DNA of 64,000 nucleotides. Origin: Flavobacterium sp. Root935. Lineage in GTDB: Bacteria > Bacteroidota > Bacteroidia > Flavobacteriales > Flavobacteriaceae. The position numbers were made by a program, and so were the translations under genes. How positions within the stretch are numbered: position 1 is the stretch's first letter; every line of letters begins with the position of its first letter. Under the pieces are notes generated by a model. It made no database searches and was not told the DNA's origin. It saw nothing but the letters and a program-made list of their open reading frames with translations. Shown here piece by piece: positions 25,394 to 32,782 of the stretch. The stretch spans positions 749,276-813,275 of the forward strand of contig NZ_LMJL01000012.1 of assembly GCF_001429295.1 (NCBI RefSeq). Direction: 5' to 3'.

Positions 25394-27910
25394 ATGAAAA
25401 AAATTAAAACTTTAATGCCGGCATTTTTTTACAGTTCACTGCTGTTTTTGCTTTTTAGTTTTACTGCCCGGTCGCAGAATTACCAATTAGTATGGTCTGA
25501 TGATTTTAACGGTACTGGAGCACCAGATTCCAATAAATGGGGCTACGAACTGGGCGGTAACATCCGAAACAGCGAGCTGCAGTATTATACCAACAGCCTC
25601 AACAATGTAAAACAGAACAATGGAAACTTAGAAATTACTGTCATAAAAGAAGACTTTGGCGGTAAGCAATATACGTCTGGAAGCGTTATTTCTCTAAATA
25701 AATTTTCAGTAACATACGGGAAAATTGAAGGGCGTTTTAAAATGCCTAACGGAAAAGGATTGTGGGCCTGCTTTTGGACTTTGGGTTCCAATTTTCCGCA
25801 GATTGGATGGCCAAAATGTGGTGAAATAGACATTTTTGAGCATCTAAACAGTGAAACTATGGTTCATGGAACAACACATTGGGCAGGAGCAAATGAAATA
25901 CATGTACAAGACGGTTCCACTTATAATGTTGATGTCACACAATGGCATGTGTATTCCATAACGTGGGATGCCAACTATATTAAATGGTATGTTGATGATA
26001 TTTTGTACAAACAATTTAGAGTCACAGACGGATATAATTTTACAGGCGAATTTCATAAACCTCATTATATACTTATAAATCTTCCTATTGGAGGAACTTG
26101 GCCAGGACCGCCTGATGCAACAACTGTTCTCCCTGCCACAATGTACTGCGATTATGTAAAAGTTTATAAAGATACCGATAACACTCAAATTGCAGCAACA
26201 GGTTTTTCAATATCTCCAAATACACTAACTTTAAACCAAGGGGGGAAACAGGTAATAAATACTGCATTTGTACCTGCAAATACAACAAACCAGATTGTTT
26301 CATGGACCTCAAGCAACAGCTCAGTTGCAATTGTAAATAACTGGGGACTGGTTACCGGCACGGGTATTGGTGCGGCAACCATAACTGCAATAGCTTCCAA
26401 TGGAAGTACTGCCACCTGCAGCGTTTCTGTACAGAATCTGGCTAATGTAAATAAATTAGTGAATGGAAATTTTGATGCCAATACAACGGCAACCCAGACT
26501 CCCATAGGCTGGTCTGAATGGGGAAGCGCATCAAATGCACAGACTTCAGCAGCTGCGCCTTACTCACCAGCATACAAAGGTATCCAATGGGGCACTACAG
26601 CTTATGAAGTTGCAGTCTTTCAATCATTAACTGGTATTGCTAATGGAAACTACACAATGAAAGCCTGGGTTCGCAGTTCCGGCGGCCAGAATTTTGCCAC
26701 CATGTATGCAAAAGGCTACGGCGGTACCGACCAGAACTACTCTGTTGCTGCCAGTATACCTAATTGGACTCAAATACAAATCAACAATATCAAAGTTACC
26801 AACAATACCTGTGAGCTTGGGTTTTATCAATCTGCAAAAGCAAATAATTGGCTGGATTATGATAATGTTGAGTTTTATTTGTCACCAGTTGCTATCACAG
26901 CATTTGGAATTTCACAAAACAGTATGACAATGCCTATTGGAACCAACAGAGCTCTTAATACTGTTTTCACTCCGGTTAATGCTACTGATCAAAATGTAGT
27001 ATGGACCTCCAGTAACAATGCAGTAGCCACAGTAAACAATTTAGGAATTATTACTGCTGTAGGTGTTGGAACGGTTACAATTACAGCTACTGCTTCTGAC
27101 GGAAAAACTGCAAATTGCAGCGTATCTGTACAGGATCTTGTAAACTTTAACAAACTTAACAATGGTAATTTTGAAGCAAACACAACCACAACACAGACGC
27201 CAACAGGATGGACTGAATATGGTACTGGCTCCGCTAATGCGCAAACCTCAACAAGTTCGCCGCATTCTGGAACTTACAAAGGCACTCAGTCCTCAGCCTC
27301 AGCTTTTGAAGTTGCCGTTTTCCAGTCCCTCACCTATATTGTAAACGGGAATTATACCATGAAAGCCTGGGTACGTAGTTCTGGCGGACAAAGCACGGCG
27401 CTTATGTATGCAAAAAATTACGGAGGAAATCCATTGAATTATTATTTAAATACAAGCATACCCAACTGGACTCAGGTACAGATCAATAATATCATTGTAA
27501 CAAACAATAGCTGCGAATTGGGCTTTTATCAATATACAGGTACTGCAGACAAATGGTTGGATTATGATGATGTAGAGTTTTATTTAACCTCTGCCGGATC
27601 TGCCAATACTTTAAGTTTAAAAAACGTACAAAACTTAAATTCAGAGGTAATCAATGCTTCTTTACCAGTAGAAAATTTTGTTGCTTATCCTAATCCTGTC
27701 AAATCAGGATCTACATTAAATATCTCATCAAATGACGAAGTTCCATTCGATATTTTTATTATCAATATGAACGGGGAAACTATATTTTCTAAATTGAACA
27801 ATTATGATACTTCTACCGCTGTTCCAATTTCTAATTTGAATAAAGGAGTCTACTTTCTTAGGACTACGAACTCTGTAAGAACAAGGATTCAAAAAATTTT
27901 TGTAGAGTAG
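25394..27910 (+). CDS. Secreted multidomain GH16 beta-glucanase (laminarinase-like) with T9SS signal
   Basis: Extracellular endo-beta-glucanase, 838 residues. Signal peptide to about residue 28. GH16 domain at about 29-262 with the catalytic motif GEIDIFEHL near residue 143 (E-x-D-x-x-E, the laminarinase form). Then two tandem modules, each a Big_2 Ig-like domain (about 267-345 and 503-580) followed by a carbohydrate-binding-like domain (about 352-497 and 585-735). The C-terminus (about 755-838, NFVAYPNPVKSGSTLNISS to VRTRIQKIFVE) is a type A T9SS sorting domain. Likely cuts beta-1,3-glucan outside the cell and feeds the adjacent PUL. The leader is long with only a weak promoter (TAGTTTTG at 25240). 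Confidence 0.92.
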   Translation: MKKIKTLMPAFFYSSLLFLLFSFTARSQNYQLVWSDDFNGTGAPDSNKWGYELGGNIRNSELQYYTNSLNNVKQNNGNLEITVIKEDFGGKQYTSGSVISLNKFSVTYGKIEGRFKMPNGKGLWACFWTLGSNFPQIGWPKCGEIDIFEHLNSETMVHGTTHWAGANEIHVQDGSTYNVDVTQWHVYSITWDANYIKWYVDDILYKQFRVTDGYNFTGEFHKPHYILINLPIGGTWPGPPDATTVLPATMYCDYVKVYKDTDNTQIAATGFSISPNTLTLNQGGKQVINTAFVPANTTNQIVSWTSSNSSVAIVNNWGLVTGTGIGAATITAIASNGSTATCSVSVQNLANVNKLVNGNFDANTTATQTPIGWSEWGSASNAQTSAAAPYSPAYKGIQWGTTAYEVAVFQSLTGIANGNYTMKAWVRSSGGQNFATMYAKGYGGTDQNYSVAASIPNWTQIQINNIKVTNNTCELGFYQSAKANNWLDYDNVEFYLSPVAITAFGISQNSMTMPIGTNRALNTVFTPVNATDQNVVWTSSNNAVATVNNLGIITAVGVGTVTITATASDGKTANCSVSVQDLVNFNKLNNGNFEANTTTTQTPTGWTEYGTGSANAQTSTSSPHSGTYKGTQSSASAFEVAVFQSLTYIVNGNYTMKAWVRSSGGQSTALMYAKNYGGNPLNYYLNTSIPNWTQVQINNIIVTNNSCELGFYQYTGTADKWLDYDDVEFYLTSAGSANTLSLKNVQNLNSEVINASLPVENFVAYPNPVKSGSTLNISSNDEVPFDIFIINMNGETIFSKLNNYDTSTAVPISNLNKGVYFLRTTNSVRTRIQKIFVE
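26190..27590 (+). repeat. Internal tandem duplication encoding Ig-like plus CBM-like modules
   Basis: Two units of about 700 bases inside the GH16 gene (about 26190-26885 and 26890-27590). The proteins share FEVAVFQSLT or YEVAVFQSLT, NGNYTMKAWVRSSGGQ and CELGFYQ at the same offsets. The conserved middle suggests duplication within this gene. Confidence 0.8.
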
Positions 27911-28493
27911 TTTAAAAATTGAAACAATCAATATTATGAAGGTTCCAGGCTCAAGATTAGAATCCTACTTCTCACCATAATAGTATGATAGACGAAAAGA
28001 AAGTGTTCAATCTTTCCAAAACCTTTATAAAACGTTGTAAGACCTGCAAATCTTTAGATTCGCAGGTCTTCTTTAAGAAACTATTAAATCTTTCTAACAG
28101 TGCTCAAATCTGCTTTTATTTTCTTTTTTATACAATCGTAATTTCTCTTTTGATGTTTTTTATTGAATATACCGCATTAAATAAAATACATTCTTAAATT
28201 TGTATGATCTACTACCTTGCAAACGCAAATTATCATTAAGCTTATGTATGCTAGACTTGAGAAATTTCTAAAAAGTAAAACAAATATAAATCAGAAGTCG
28301 CTGCTTACAATTTCTCCTGCTTTACTTTAATACAAACAAAGCGGAACGAAATCCTGCTGTATTATAATCAGATATTTAATGATTATTATTTTATAAATAA
28401 AGTCTGTGTCCGATTGTATACTAGTAATAAACCATAACAGGATATGAAATTTACAACAGGAGAAATAATATTTTAACACTACAAAACAAAAAC
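27911..28493. other. Intergenic region after the GH16 gene
   Basis: AT-rich gap between the GH16 and hydroxyisourate hydrolase genes. It holds the hairpin at 28039-28070. A 70-codon reading frame at 27985-28197 spans that hairpin and has no recognisable family, so it is not called as a gene. Confidence 0.5.
28039..28070 (+). terminator. Strong hairpin downstream of the GH16 gene
   Basis: AAGACCTGCAAATCT (28039-28053) pairs with AGATTCGCAGGTCTT (28056-28070), with one G-T pair; the right arm is followed by CTTTAAG. It lies 130 bases after the GH16 stop. The T-run is poor, so termination is only probable. Confidence 0.5.
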
Positions 28494-28901
28494 ATGAAAA
28501 AACTACTAATAATATCCATTCTGGCAGCATTCTCCACGATAATGTCTGCTCAACAAAACAACTTCCAGCTTTCAAGCCACATCTTGGATGTATCAAAAGG
28601 AAGTCCGGTCAGCGACGTTACAATACGATTAGAAAAATATGATCAACAAACAAAAATATGGTCTTTCATTGAGGAGAAAAAAACCGATATAAACGGGAGA
28701 ATCACAGATTTTCTAAACTCGGAAAAATCTAATTTAGGAATTTACAAATTGACTTACTTTACAGCCGATTATTTTAAAAACAATCATGTAGAAAGTTTTT
28801 ACCCCTTTATAGAAGTTGTATTTCAGATAAAGGACCAAAAACATTATCACGTTCCTATAACTCTCTCCGCTTTTGGATATTCAACTTACCGAGGAAATTA
28901 A
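28494..28901 (+). CDS. uraH: Exported 5-hydroxyisourate hydrolase (transthyretin-like)
   Basis: Hydrolyses 5-hydroxyisourate in the uric acid pathway. 135 residues with a signal peptide ending near IMSAQQ (residue 20), so a periplasmic form. Active-site features are His in LSSHILDVSKGSPVSDVTI, Arg in VTIRLEK, and His in HYHVPITLSAFGYSTYRG. The family C-terminus is YRGS; here it is YRGN, one conservative change at the last residue. No other purine genes are adjacent, so it stands alone between the PUL and the IS remnant. Confidence 0.85.
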   Translation: MKKLLIISILAAFSTIMSAQQNNFQLSSHILDVSKGSPVSDVTIRLEKYDQQTKIWSFIEEKKTDINGRITDFLNSEKSNLGIYKLTYFTADYFKNNHVESFYPFIEVVFQIKDQKHYHVPITLSAFGYSTYRGN

Positions 28902-29084
28902 TTCAGCTGAAAAATATTTTATTTTTGAGTTTTCCCAAAATTATGTTTTAAAAAAAAGGTCCTTTCGCATCTGTCAGAATCAAATATAAGAATTTAGGTA
29001 ATTTAAAAATTAGCCCGACAATTTACAAAATGATTTACACATAGATATCCCTGGTCTAATCATTTGCTTCTTAATAAGCATATT

Positions 29085-29667
29085 ACCAGTTTAATTCCGC
29101 TAATATTCGTTCGGCCGATTCAAAACTTTTAAAACCTAATCCGTTTTGTATGCGCCACTTGATAAAACGATGCTCCTGTTCGGCAACATGTTAAGATATT
29201 TACATTGCCGGATTTTAATCTTTGAGAACGAGCGCTTGTTGTAGACTTTGATCGCTGCTGTATTAGAACCGCTTTTATCAATGTTTATTACTCGTGGTTT
29301 GTAGTTATTACTAATTACTTTAATTAGACTGGGCACACATTCTCTGTCTTTTTCTAGTCAAAAGAAAGTTAACCTTATTACCTAATTTATCAACTGCCCT
29401 ATATCAATAACACCAAATACCTTTTACCTTGATATAGGTCTCATCTAATCTCCAGCCCGTCCCCGCTCTGCCTTTTCTCTTCTTCATCTCTGACTCAAGC
29501 AGAGGTGTAAACTTATAAACCCATGGCCGAATCGCGGCATGACCCACAAGCACCCCTTTAATTTCCATTATTCCCTCAGCATCACGGTAACTAAGTGTAA
29601 ATCTTAGTTTAAAATATACTGCCTGAATATTGATATATTTTAGACAGTGATGATCTTTAGGATTCAT
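29085..29667 (-). pseudogene. IS6-family transposase, copy 3, frameshifted
   Basis: The minus strand from the ATG at 29667 reads LRFTLSYRDAEGIMEIKGVL, then GWRLDETYIKVKGIWCY with the first catalytic Asp, then a shift to YRAVDKLGNKVNFLLTRKRQ. After a stop, VISNNYKPRVINIDKSGSNT holds the second Asp. A last shifted segment reads EHRFIKWRIQNGLGFKSFES with the third acidic region. Nearly the whole enzyme can be followed, but it is broken at three or more points and so inactive. A degenerate terminal repeat lies at 29711-29722. Confidence 0.8.
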
Positions 29668-29710
29668 TTGTTGATGGGTTTAAAATTATATGATAACGTT
29701 ATTTCCAAAT

Positions 29711-29722
29711 GGGGGCAGAACC
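29711..29722 (-). repeat. Degenerate terminal repeat of IS6 copy 3
   Basis: The minus strand reads GGTTCTGCCCCC, compared with GGTTCTGTCGCA in copies 1 and 2. It sits upstream of the transposase remnant at similar distance. Confidence 0.5.
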
Positions 29723-29758
29723 ATATCTATGGGTTTAAAATTATATCTATTTTCAATT

Positions 29759-29816
29759 TTGAGGCCGCCCGCAAATGTAAAATGATTATTTTTGTTTAAC
29801 ACTAATTAATAATCAT
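29759..29816 (+). promoter_or_regulatory. Promoter and inverted repeat upstream of the photolyase operon
   Basis: TATTTTTG (29787-29794) fits the -7 consensus; TTTTG ending at 29761 lies 25 bases upstream, slightly long for a -33 element. The perfect inverted repeat ATGATTATT (29782-29790) and AATAATCAT (29808-29816) brackets the -7 element and start region. It is a candidate operator for a light- or stress-responsive regulator. Confidence 0.45.
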
Positions 29817-29828
29817 TAAACAAAACAT

Positions 29829-30134
29829 ATGATAAAGTCAATCATTGCAAAAATAGACCATAGTGTATTGAATGAAATTCAGATCGACAGAATTATAGAA
29901 ATGGCATGGGAAGACCGAACTCCTTTTGATGCAATAAAATTTCAATTTGGTCTATCTGAAAGTGATGTGAAAGCTTTGATGAAGAAAGAATTAAAGTTCA
30001 GCAGTTACAGATTGTGGCGCGAGAGGGTTGAAAATTGTAAAACAAAACACACAGCAAAGAGACCCGAAGGTATTGACAAGTTTAAATGTAACAGGCAAAG
30101 AGCAATTTCAAATAATAAAATCTCTAAGCGTTAA
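29829..30134 (+). CDS. TIGR03643/DUF2805 family protein, photolyase-linked
   Basis: Small protein, 101 residues, first in the photolyase operon. Residues 18-70 (IDRIIEMAWEDRTPFDAIKF, GLSESDVKALMKKEL, SSYRLWRERV) match the DUF2805 family, which looks like a compact HTH and is known to sit beside cryptochrome/photolyase genes. The C-terminus is rich in Lys and Arg (about 78-101). Biochemical role unknown; DNA binding is an inference from the helical, basic sequence. The next start lies 13 bases downstream. The -7 candidate at 29787 gives a leader of about 30 bases. Confidence 0.82.
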   Translation: MIKSIIAKIDHSVLNEIQIDRIIEMAWEDRTPFDAIKFQFGLSESDVKALMKKELKFSSYRLWRERVENCKTKHTAKRPEGIDKFKCNRQRAISNNKISKR

Positions 30135-30147
30135 TAAAATTTTACAG

Positions 30148-30567
30148 ATGACGAAAAACGATAAACCCGATAATGTAGTTTTTTCAAAGGATCATGGCTA
30201 TAATGCAAGGCTATTGCCATATGCTACAAATGTGGGCGCACCGGTAATAAAAGCAGATGATGCAGCAGGCTGGAAAAACATGGGCATAAATAAGGTAAAC
30301 AAAGAATTTGAAAGTAAATTCAACGAACTGAAAATGCATTACCTGGATTTAATCGAGGAATTCCAGTGGAATGAACTGGTATACAACGCCAGATTTTCTT
30401 TTGAACCTATTGTGGGCGAAATATATCATTTATATAAAGATGCAGATGGTTCTCACTTTCTTTCACTAATAGGGCCCAAAGAATGGAATAAGGAACATGC
30501 AGGTACTTTTAGACTTAACAGCGATAAAAAATGGATACTGATCGATCTGAAAAGCTCAATCTTTTAA
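30148..30567 (+). CDS. DUF2452 family protein
   Basis: Conserved protein of unknown function, 139 residues from the ATG at 30148 (MTKNDKPDNVVFSKDHGY). Recognisable features are the N-terminal KPDNVVF, the VGAPVIKADDAAGWK segment, and a C-terminal FEPIVGEIYHLYKDADGSHF followed by FLSLIGPKEW. An in-frame ATG at 30028 would overlap the previous gene by 100 bases and adds residues unlike the family. No signal peptide or membrane segment. Its place in the operon suggests a role in the photolyase module, but nothing in the sequence shows an enzymatic site. Confidence 0.78.
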   Translation: MTKNDKPDNVVFSKDHGYNARLLPYATNVGAPVIKADDAAGWKNMGINKVNKEFESKFNELKMHYLDLIEEFQWNELVYNARFSFEPIVGEIYHLYKDADGSHFLSLIGPKEWNKEHAGTFRLNSDKKWILIDLKSSIF

Positions 30568-30582
30568 TAAAACTTCATACTA

Positions 30583-31233
30583 ATGAAAAACAAAATAAAT
30601 TTTAAAACCAGTGATCTTGAAAAAATGGAAAAGCAGACTGCCGTGCATTTAATAAACAGTTTAGGCGGTTTTAAAAGTGTGGCATTAGTTGGAACTTCTG
30701 ATGGTGAGGGAAATACTAATTTATCCATTTTTAGTTCTTTTTTTCATATTGGTGCCAATCCTCCATTAATAGGCATGATTTTTCGCCCCAGCCCGCCAGA
30801 GCGTGATACTATGAGAAATATTATAGATACAGGATTCTATACTATTAATCATATCAGCGAACAGATATACAGGCAGGCACATCAGACATCAGCGAGATAC
30901 AGCAGAGAAATTTCAGAATTTGAAGCTGCAGGACTCAGCGTGGAATATAAAAATAACTTTCCCGCTCCTTTTGTGCTCGAAAGCAGCATACAGTTAGGTA
31001 TTGAATTTAAAGAAAAAATGGCCATTCCAATCAATAACACTACTATGATCATTGGGGAAATAGTCCAGATTTTTATTCCCGAAGACTGCTTGTCTGAGGA
31101 TGGTTTTGTCGATTTAGAAAAAGCCAATACCGTTACATGTTCGGGTCTGGACAGCTATCATAAAACCATCCAGTTAGACCGTTTAAGCTATGCAAAACCA
31201 GATAAGGAAATTACATCACTGCTTAAAAATTGA
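30583..31233 (+). CDS. Flavin reductase-like FMN-binding split-barrel protein
   Basis: Cytoplasmic flavoprotein of the flavin reductase/DIM6-NTAB class, 216 residues. The split-barrel core shows FKSVALVGTSDGEGNTNLSI, then the FMN-loop region PPLIGMIFRPSPPERDTMRN and FYTINHISEQIYRQAHQTSA. Members reduce free flavins or bind FMN tightly. In this operon it could supply reduced flavin to the photolyases, whose repair state is FADH-; this is inference. The start is 15 bases after the DUF2452 gene and the stop overlaps the TTG start of the next gene. Confidence 0.85.
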   Translation: MKNKINFKTSDLEKMEKQTAVHLINSLGGFKSVALVGTSDGEGNTNLSIFSSFFHIGANPPLIGMIFRPSPPERDTMRNIIDTGFYTINHISEQIYRQAHQTSARYSREISEFEAAGLSVEYKNNFPAPFVLESSIQLGIEFKEKMAIPINNTTMIIGEIVQIFIPEDCLSEDGFVDLEKANTVTCSGLDSYHKTIQLDRLSYAKPDKEITSLLKN

Positions 31234-32657
31234 ATAAAAAAAAGATAAATATTATGTGGTTCAAACGTGATCTCCGTTTTACAGATCACGAACCCCTGTT
31301 TATGGCCCAGCGGGAAAATATTCCGCTTCTTTTAGTTTATTTTTTTGAGCCGTCGATAATGGCTTGCCCTGATTCTGATGTGCGTCACTGGCGGTTTGTT
31401 TATGAATCCTTACAGGAAATGCAGTCTAAATTAAAGTCAATTGCTGCGCAGATTTATTATTTTCATAACGAAGCTGCAACTGTTTTTGAGCACCTATGCA
31501 GTCTTTATGATGTTCAAACGGTATTTTCGCATCAGGAAATAGGCAGCAAGGCCACTTTTGACAGGGATAATGCCATGCAGTCTTTCTTTGATAATCATAA
31601 AATACTTTGGAAACAATCGCAGCTCCATGGTGTAATCAGAAAGCTGCGATCTAAACAAGATTGGGATAAGCGCTGGGAGCAAACAATGCGTGCAATTCCT
31701 AAAATGATTGATCTGACTACTTTTAAATTTGAAAATTTAGATCCTGATCTCTATCAAAAGCTAAAAGGGAAAGCGCTTTCTAGTGAAATTAAGCAGCGAA
31801 ATGAAAATTTTCAGCAGGGCGGCGAATATTGGGCCTGGCGGTATTTGCAAAGTTTTGTAAAAGAAAGACATGTCAATTACAGCCGGCATATTTCCAAACC
31901 TGGTTTAAGCCGAAAAGGCTGCAGCCGCTTATCCCCCTATTTGACCTACGGAAACATCAGTATGCGAATGGTGTATCAATATACCAATCAGTTTTATGAA
32001 TCATCTTCCAGCAAAAGGGCTATACTTAATTTTGTTTCCAGACTGCATTGGCACTGCCATTTTATGCAGAAATTTGAAAATAACTGTGAAATTGAATTTG
32101 AAAATATAAACAAAGATTATGATTCCCTGATAAAACCCAGAAATGAAATCTATATAAAAGCCTGGCAGGAAGGTAAAACAGGCGTTCCAATTATTGATGC
32201 CTGTATGAGATGTTTAGTCCGCACAGGTTATATAAACTTTAGAATGAGGGCCATGCTGGTTTCCTTTTTTACATTCAATTTGTGGCAGGACTGGCGTGAA
32301 CTGCATTTTCTGGCAAGACAGTTTTTAGATTACGAACCCGGAATTCATTATCCGCAGATTCAGATGCAGGCCGGTACAACAACAGGCAGTACCATTAGAA
32401 TTTATAATCCGATAAAAAACTCACAGCAGCACGATGCAGAGGGTATTTTTATAAAAAGATGGCTGCCTGAGCTGGCTGAAATTCCACCACAATTAATTCA
32501 TGAACCATGGAAATTAAATATTATCGAGCAGCAATTTTACAAATGCGAAATAGGTAAAGATTATCCAGAGCCCATCGTTGACATAGAAGAAACCCGGAAA
32601 TACGCCAGTGATATTGTCTGGAGTTTTAGAAATAAACAAAAAAATGCGAGGAGTTAA
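31230..32657 (+). CDS. Cryptochrome/photolyase-family flavoprotein, divergent class
   Basis: FAD-binding photolyase homologue, 475 residues. The N-terminal alpha/beta domain starts INIMWFKRDLRFTDHEPLF; the FAD domain includes RKGCSRLSPYLTYGNISMRM, VPIIDACMRCLVRTGYINFR and RIYNPIKNSQQHDAEGIF. Against E. coli photolyase by eye, the FAD-proximal Trp382 position falls in GIHYPQIQMQAG and is not Trp, so the usual electron-transfer route looks altered. Start: a TTG overlapping the previous TGA keeps the first beta strand; the ATG at 31254 would begin at MWFKRD and remove half of it. It overlaps the DUF2256 gene by 14 bases. Confidence 0.85.
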   Translation: MNKKKINIMWFKRDLRFTDHEPLFMAQRENIPLLLVYFFEPSIMACPDSDVRHWRFVYESLQEMQSKLKSIAAQIYYFHNEAATVFEHLCSLYDVQTVFSHQEIGSKATFDRDNAMQSFFDNHKILWKQSQLHGVIRKLRSKQDWDKRWEQTMRAIPKMIDLTTFKFENLDPDLYQKLKGKALSSEIKQRNENFQQGGEYWAWRYLQSFVKERHVNYSRHISKPGLSRKGCSRLSPYLTYGNISMRMVYQYTNQFYESSSSKRAILNFVSRLHWHCHFMQKFENNCEIEFENINKDYDSLIKPRNEIYIKAWQEGKTGVPIIDACMRCLVRTGYINFRMRAMLVSFFTFNLWQDWRELHFLARQFLDYEPGIHYPQIQMQAGTTTGSTIRIYNPIKNSQQHDAEGIFIKRWLPELAEIPPQLIHEPWKLNIIEQQFYKCEIGKDYPEPIVDIEETRKYASDIVWSFRNKQKNARS

Positions 32658-32781
32658 AAAGCAAAACCTGCGCAGTAAAACCTGCATCGTCTGCCAGAGA
32701 CCATTTGCATGGAGAAAAAAATGGGAAAAGGTATGGGACGAAGTGAAATATTGCAGTGATAAATGCAGAAGCAGTAAATAA
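32644..32781 (+). CDS. DUF2256 small zinc-finger-like protein
   Basis: A 45-residue gene between two photolyase genes. It reads MRGVKKQNLRSKTCIVCQRP, then FAWRKKWEKVWDEVKYCSDK, then CRSSK. The four Cys (14, 17, 37, 41) and the WRKKWEKVWDEVKYCS motif are the DUF2256 signature, and the family is known to neighbour cryptochrome genes. It probably binds zinc and perhaps nucleic acid (basic, pI high). The start overlaps the cryptochrome end by 14 bases, and the next ATG comes one base after its stop. Confidence 0.88.
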   Translation: MRGVKKQNLRSKTCIVCQRPFAWRKKWEKVWDEVKYCSDKCRSSK

Positions 32782-32782
32782 T

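Noticed and set aside
26085..27244. Minus-strand reading frames within the GH16 gene
   Set aside because: They overlap the duplicated modules on the opposite strand and repeat because the coding strand repeats.
27985..28197. A 70-codon reading frame after the GH16 gene
   Set aside because: It contains a perfect hairpin in its middle and has no recognisable similarity; better explained as a terminator region.
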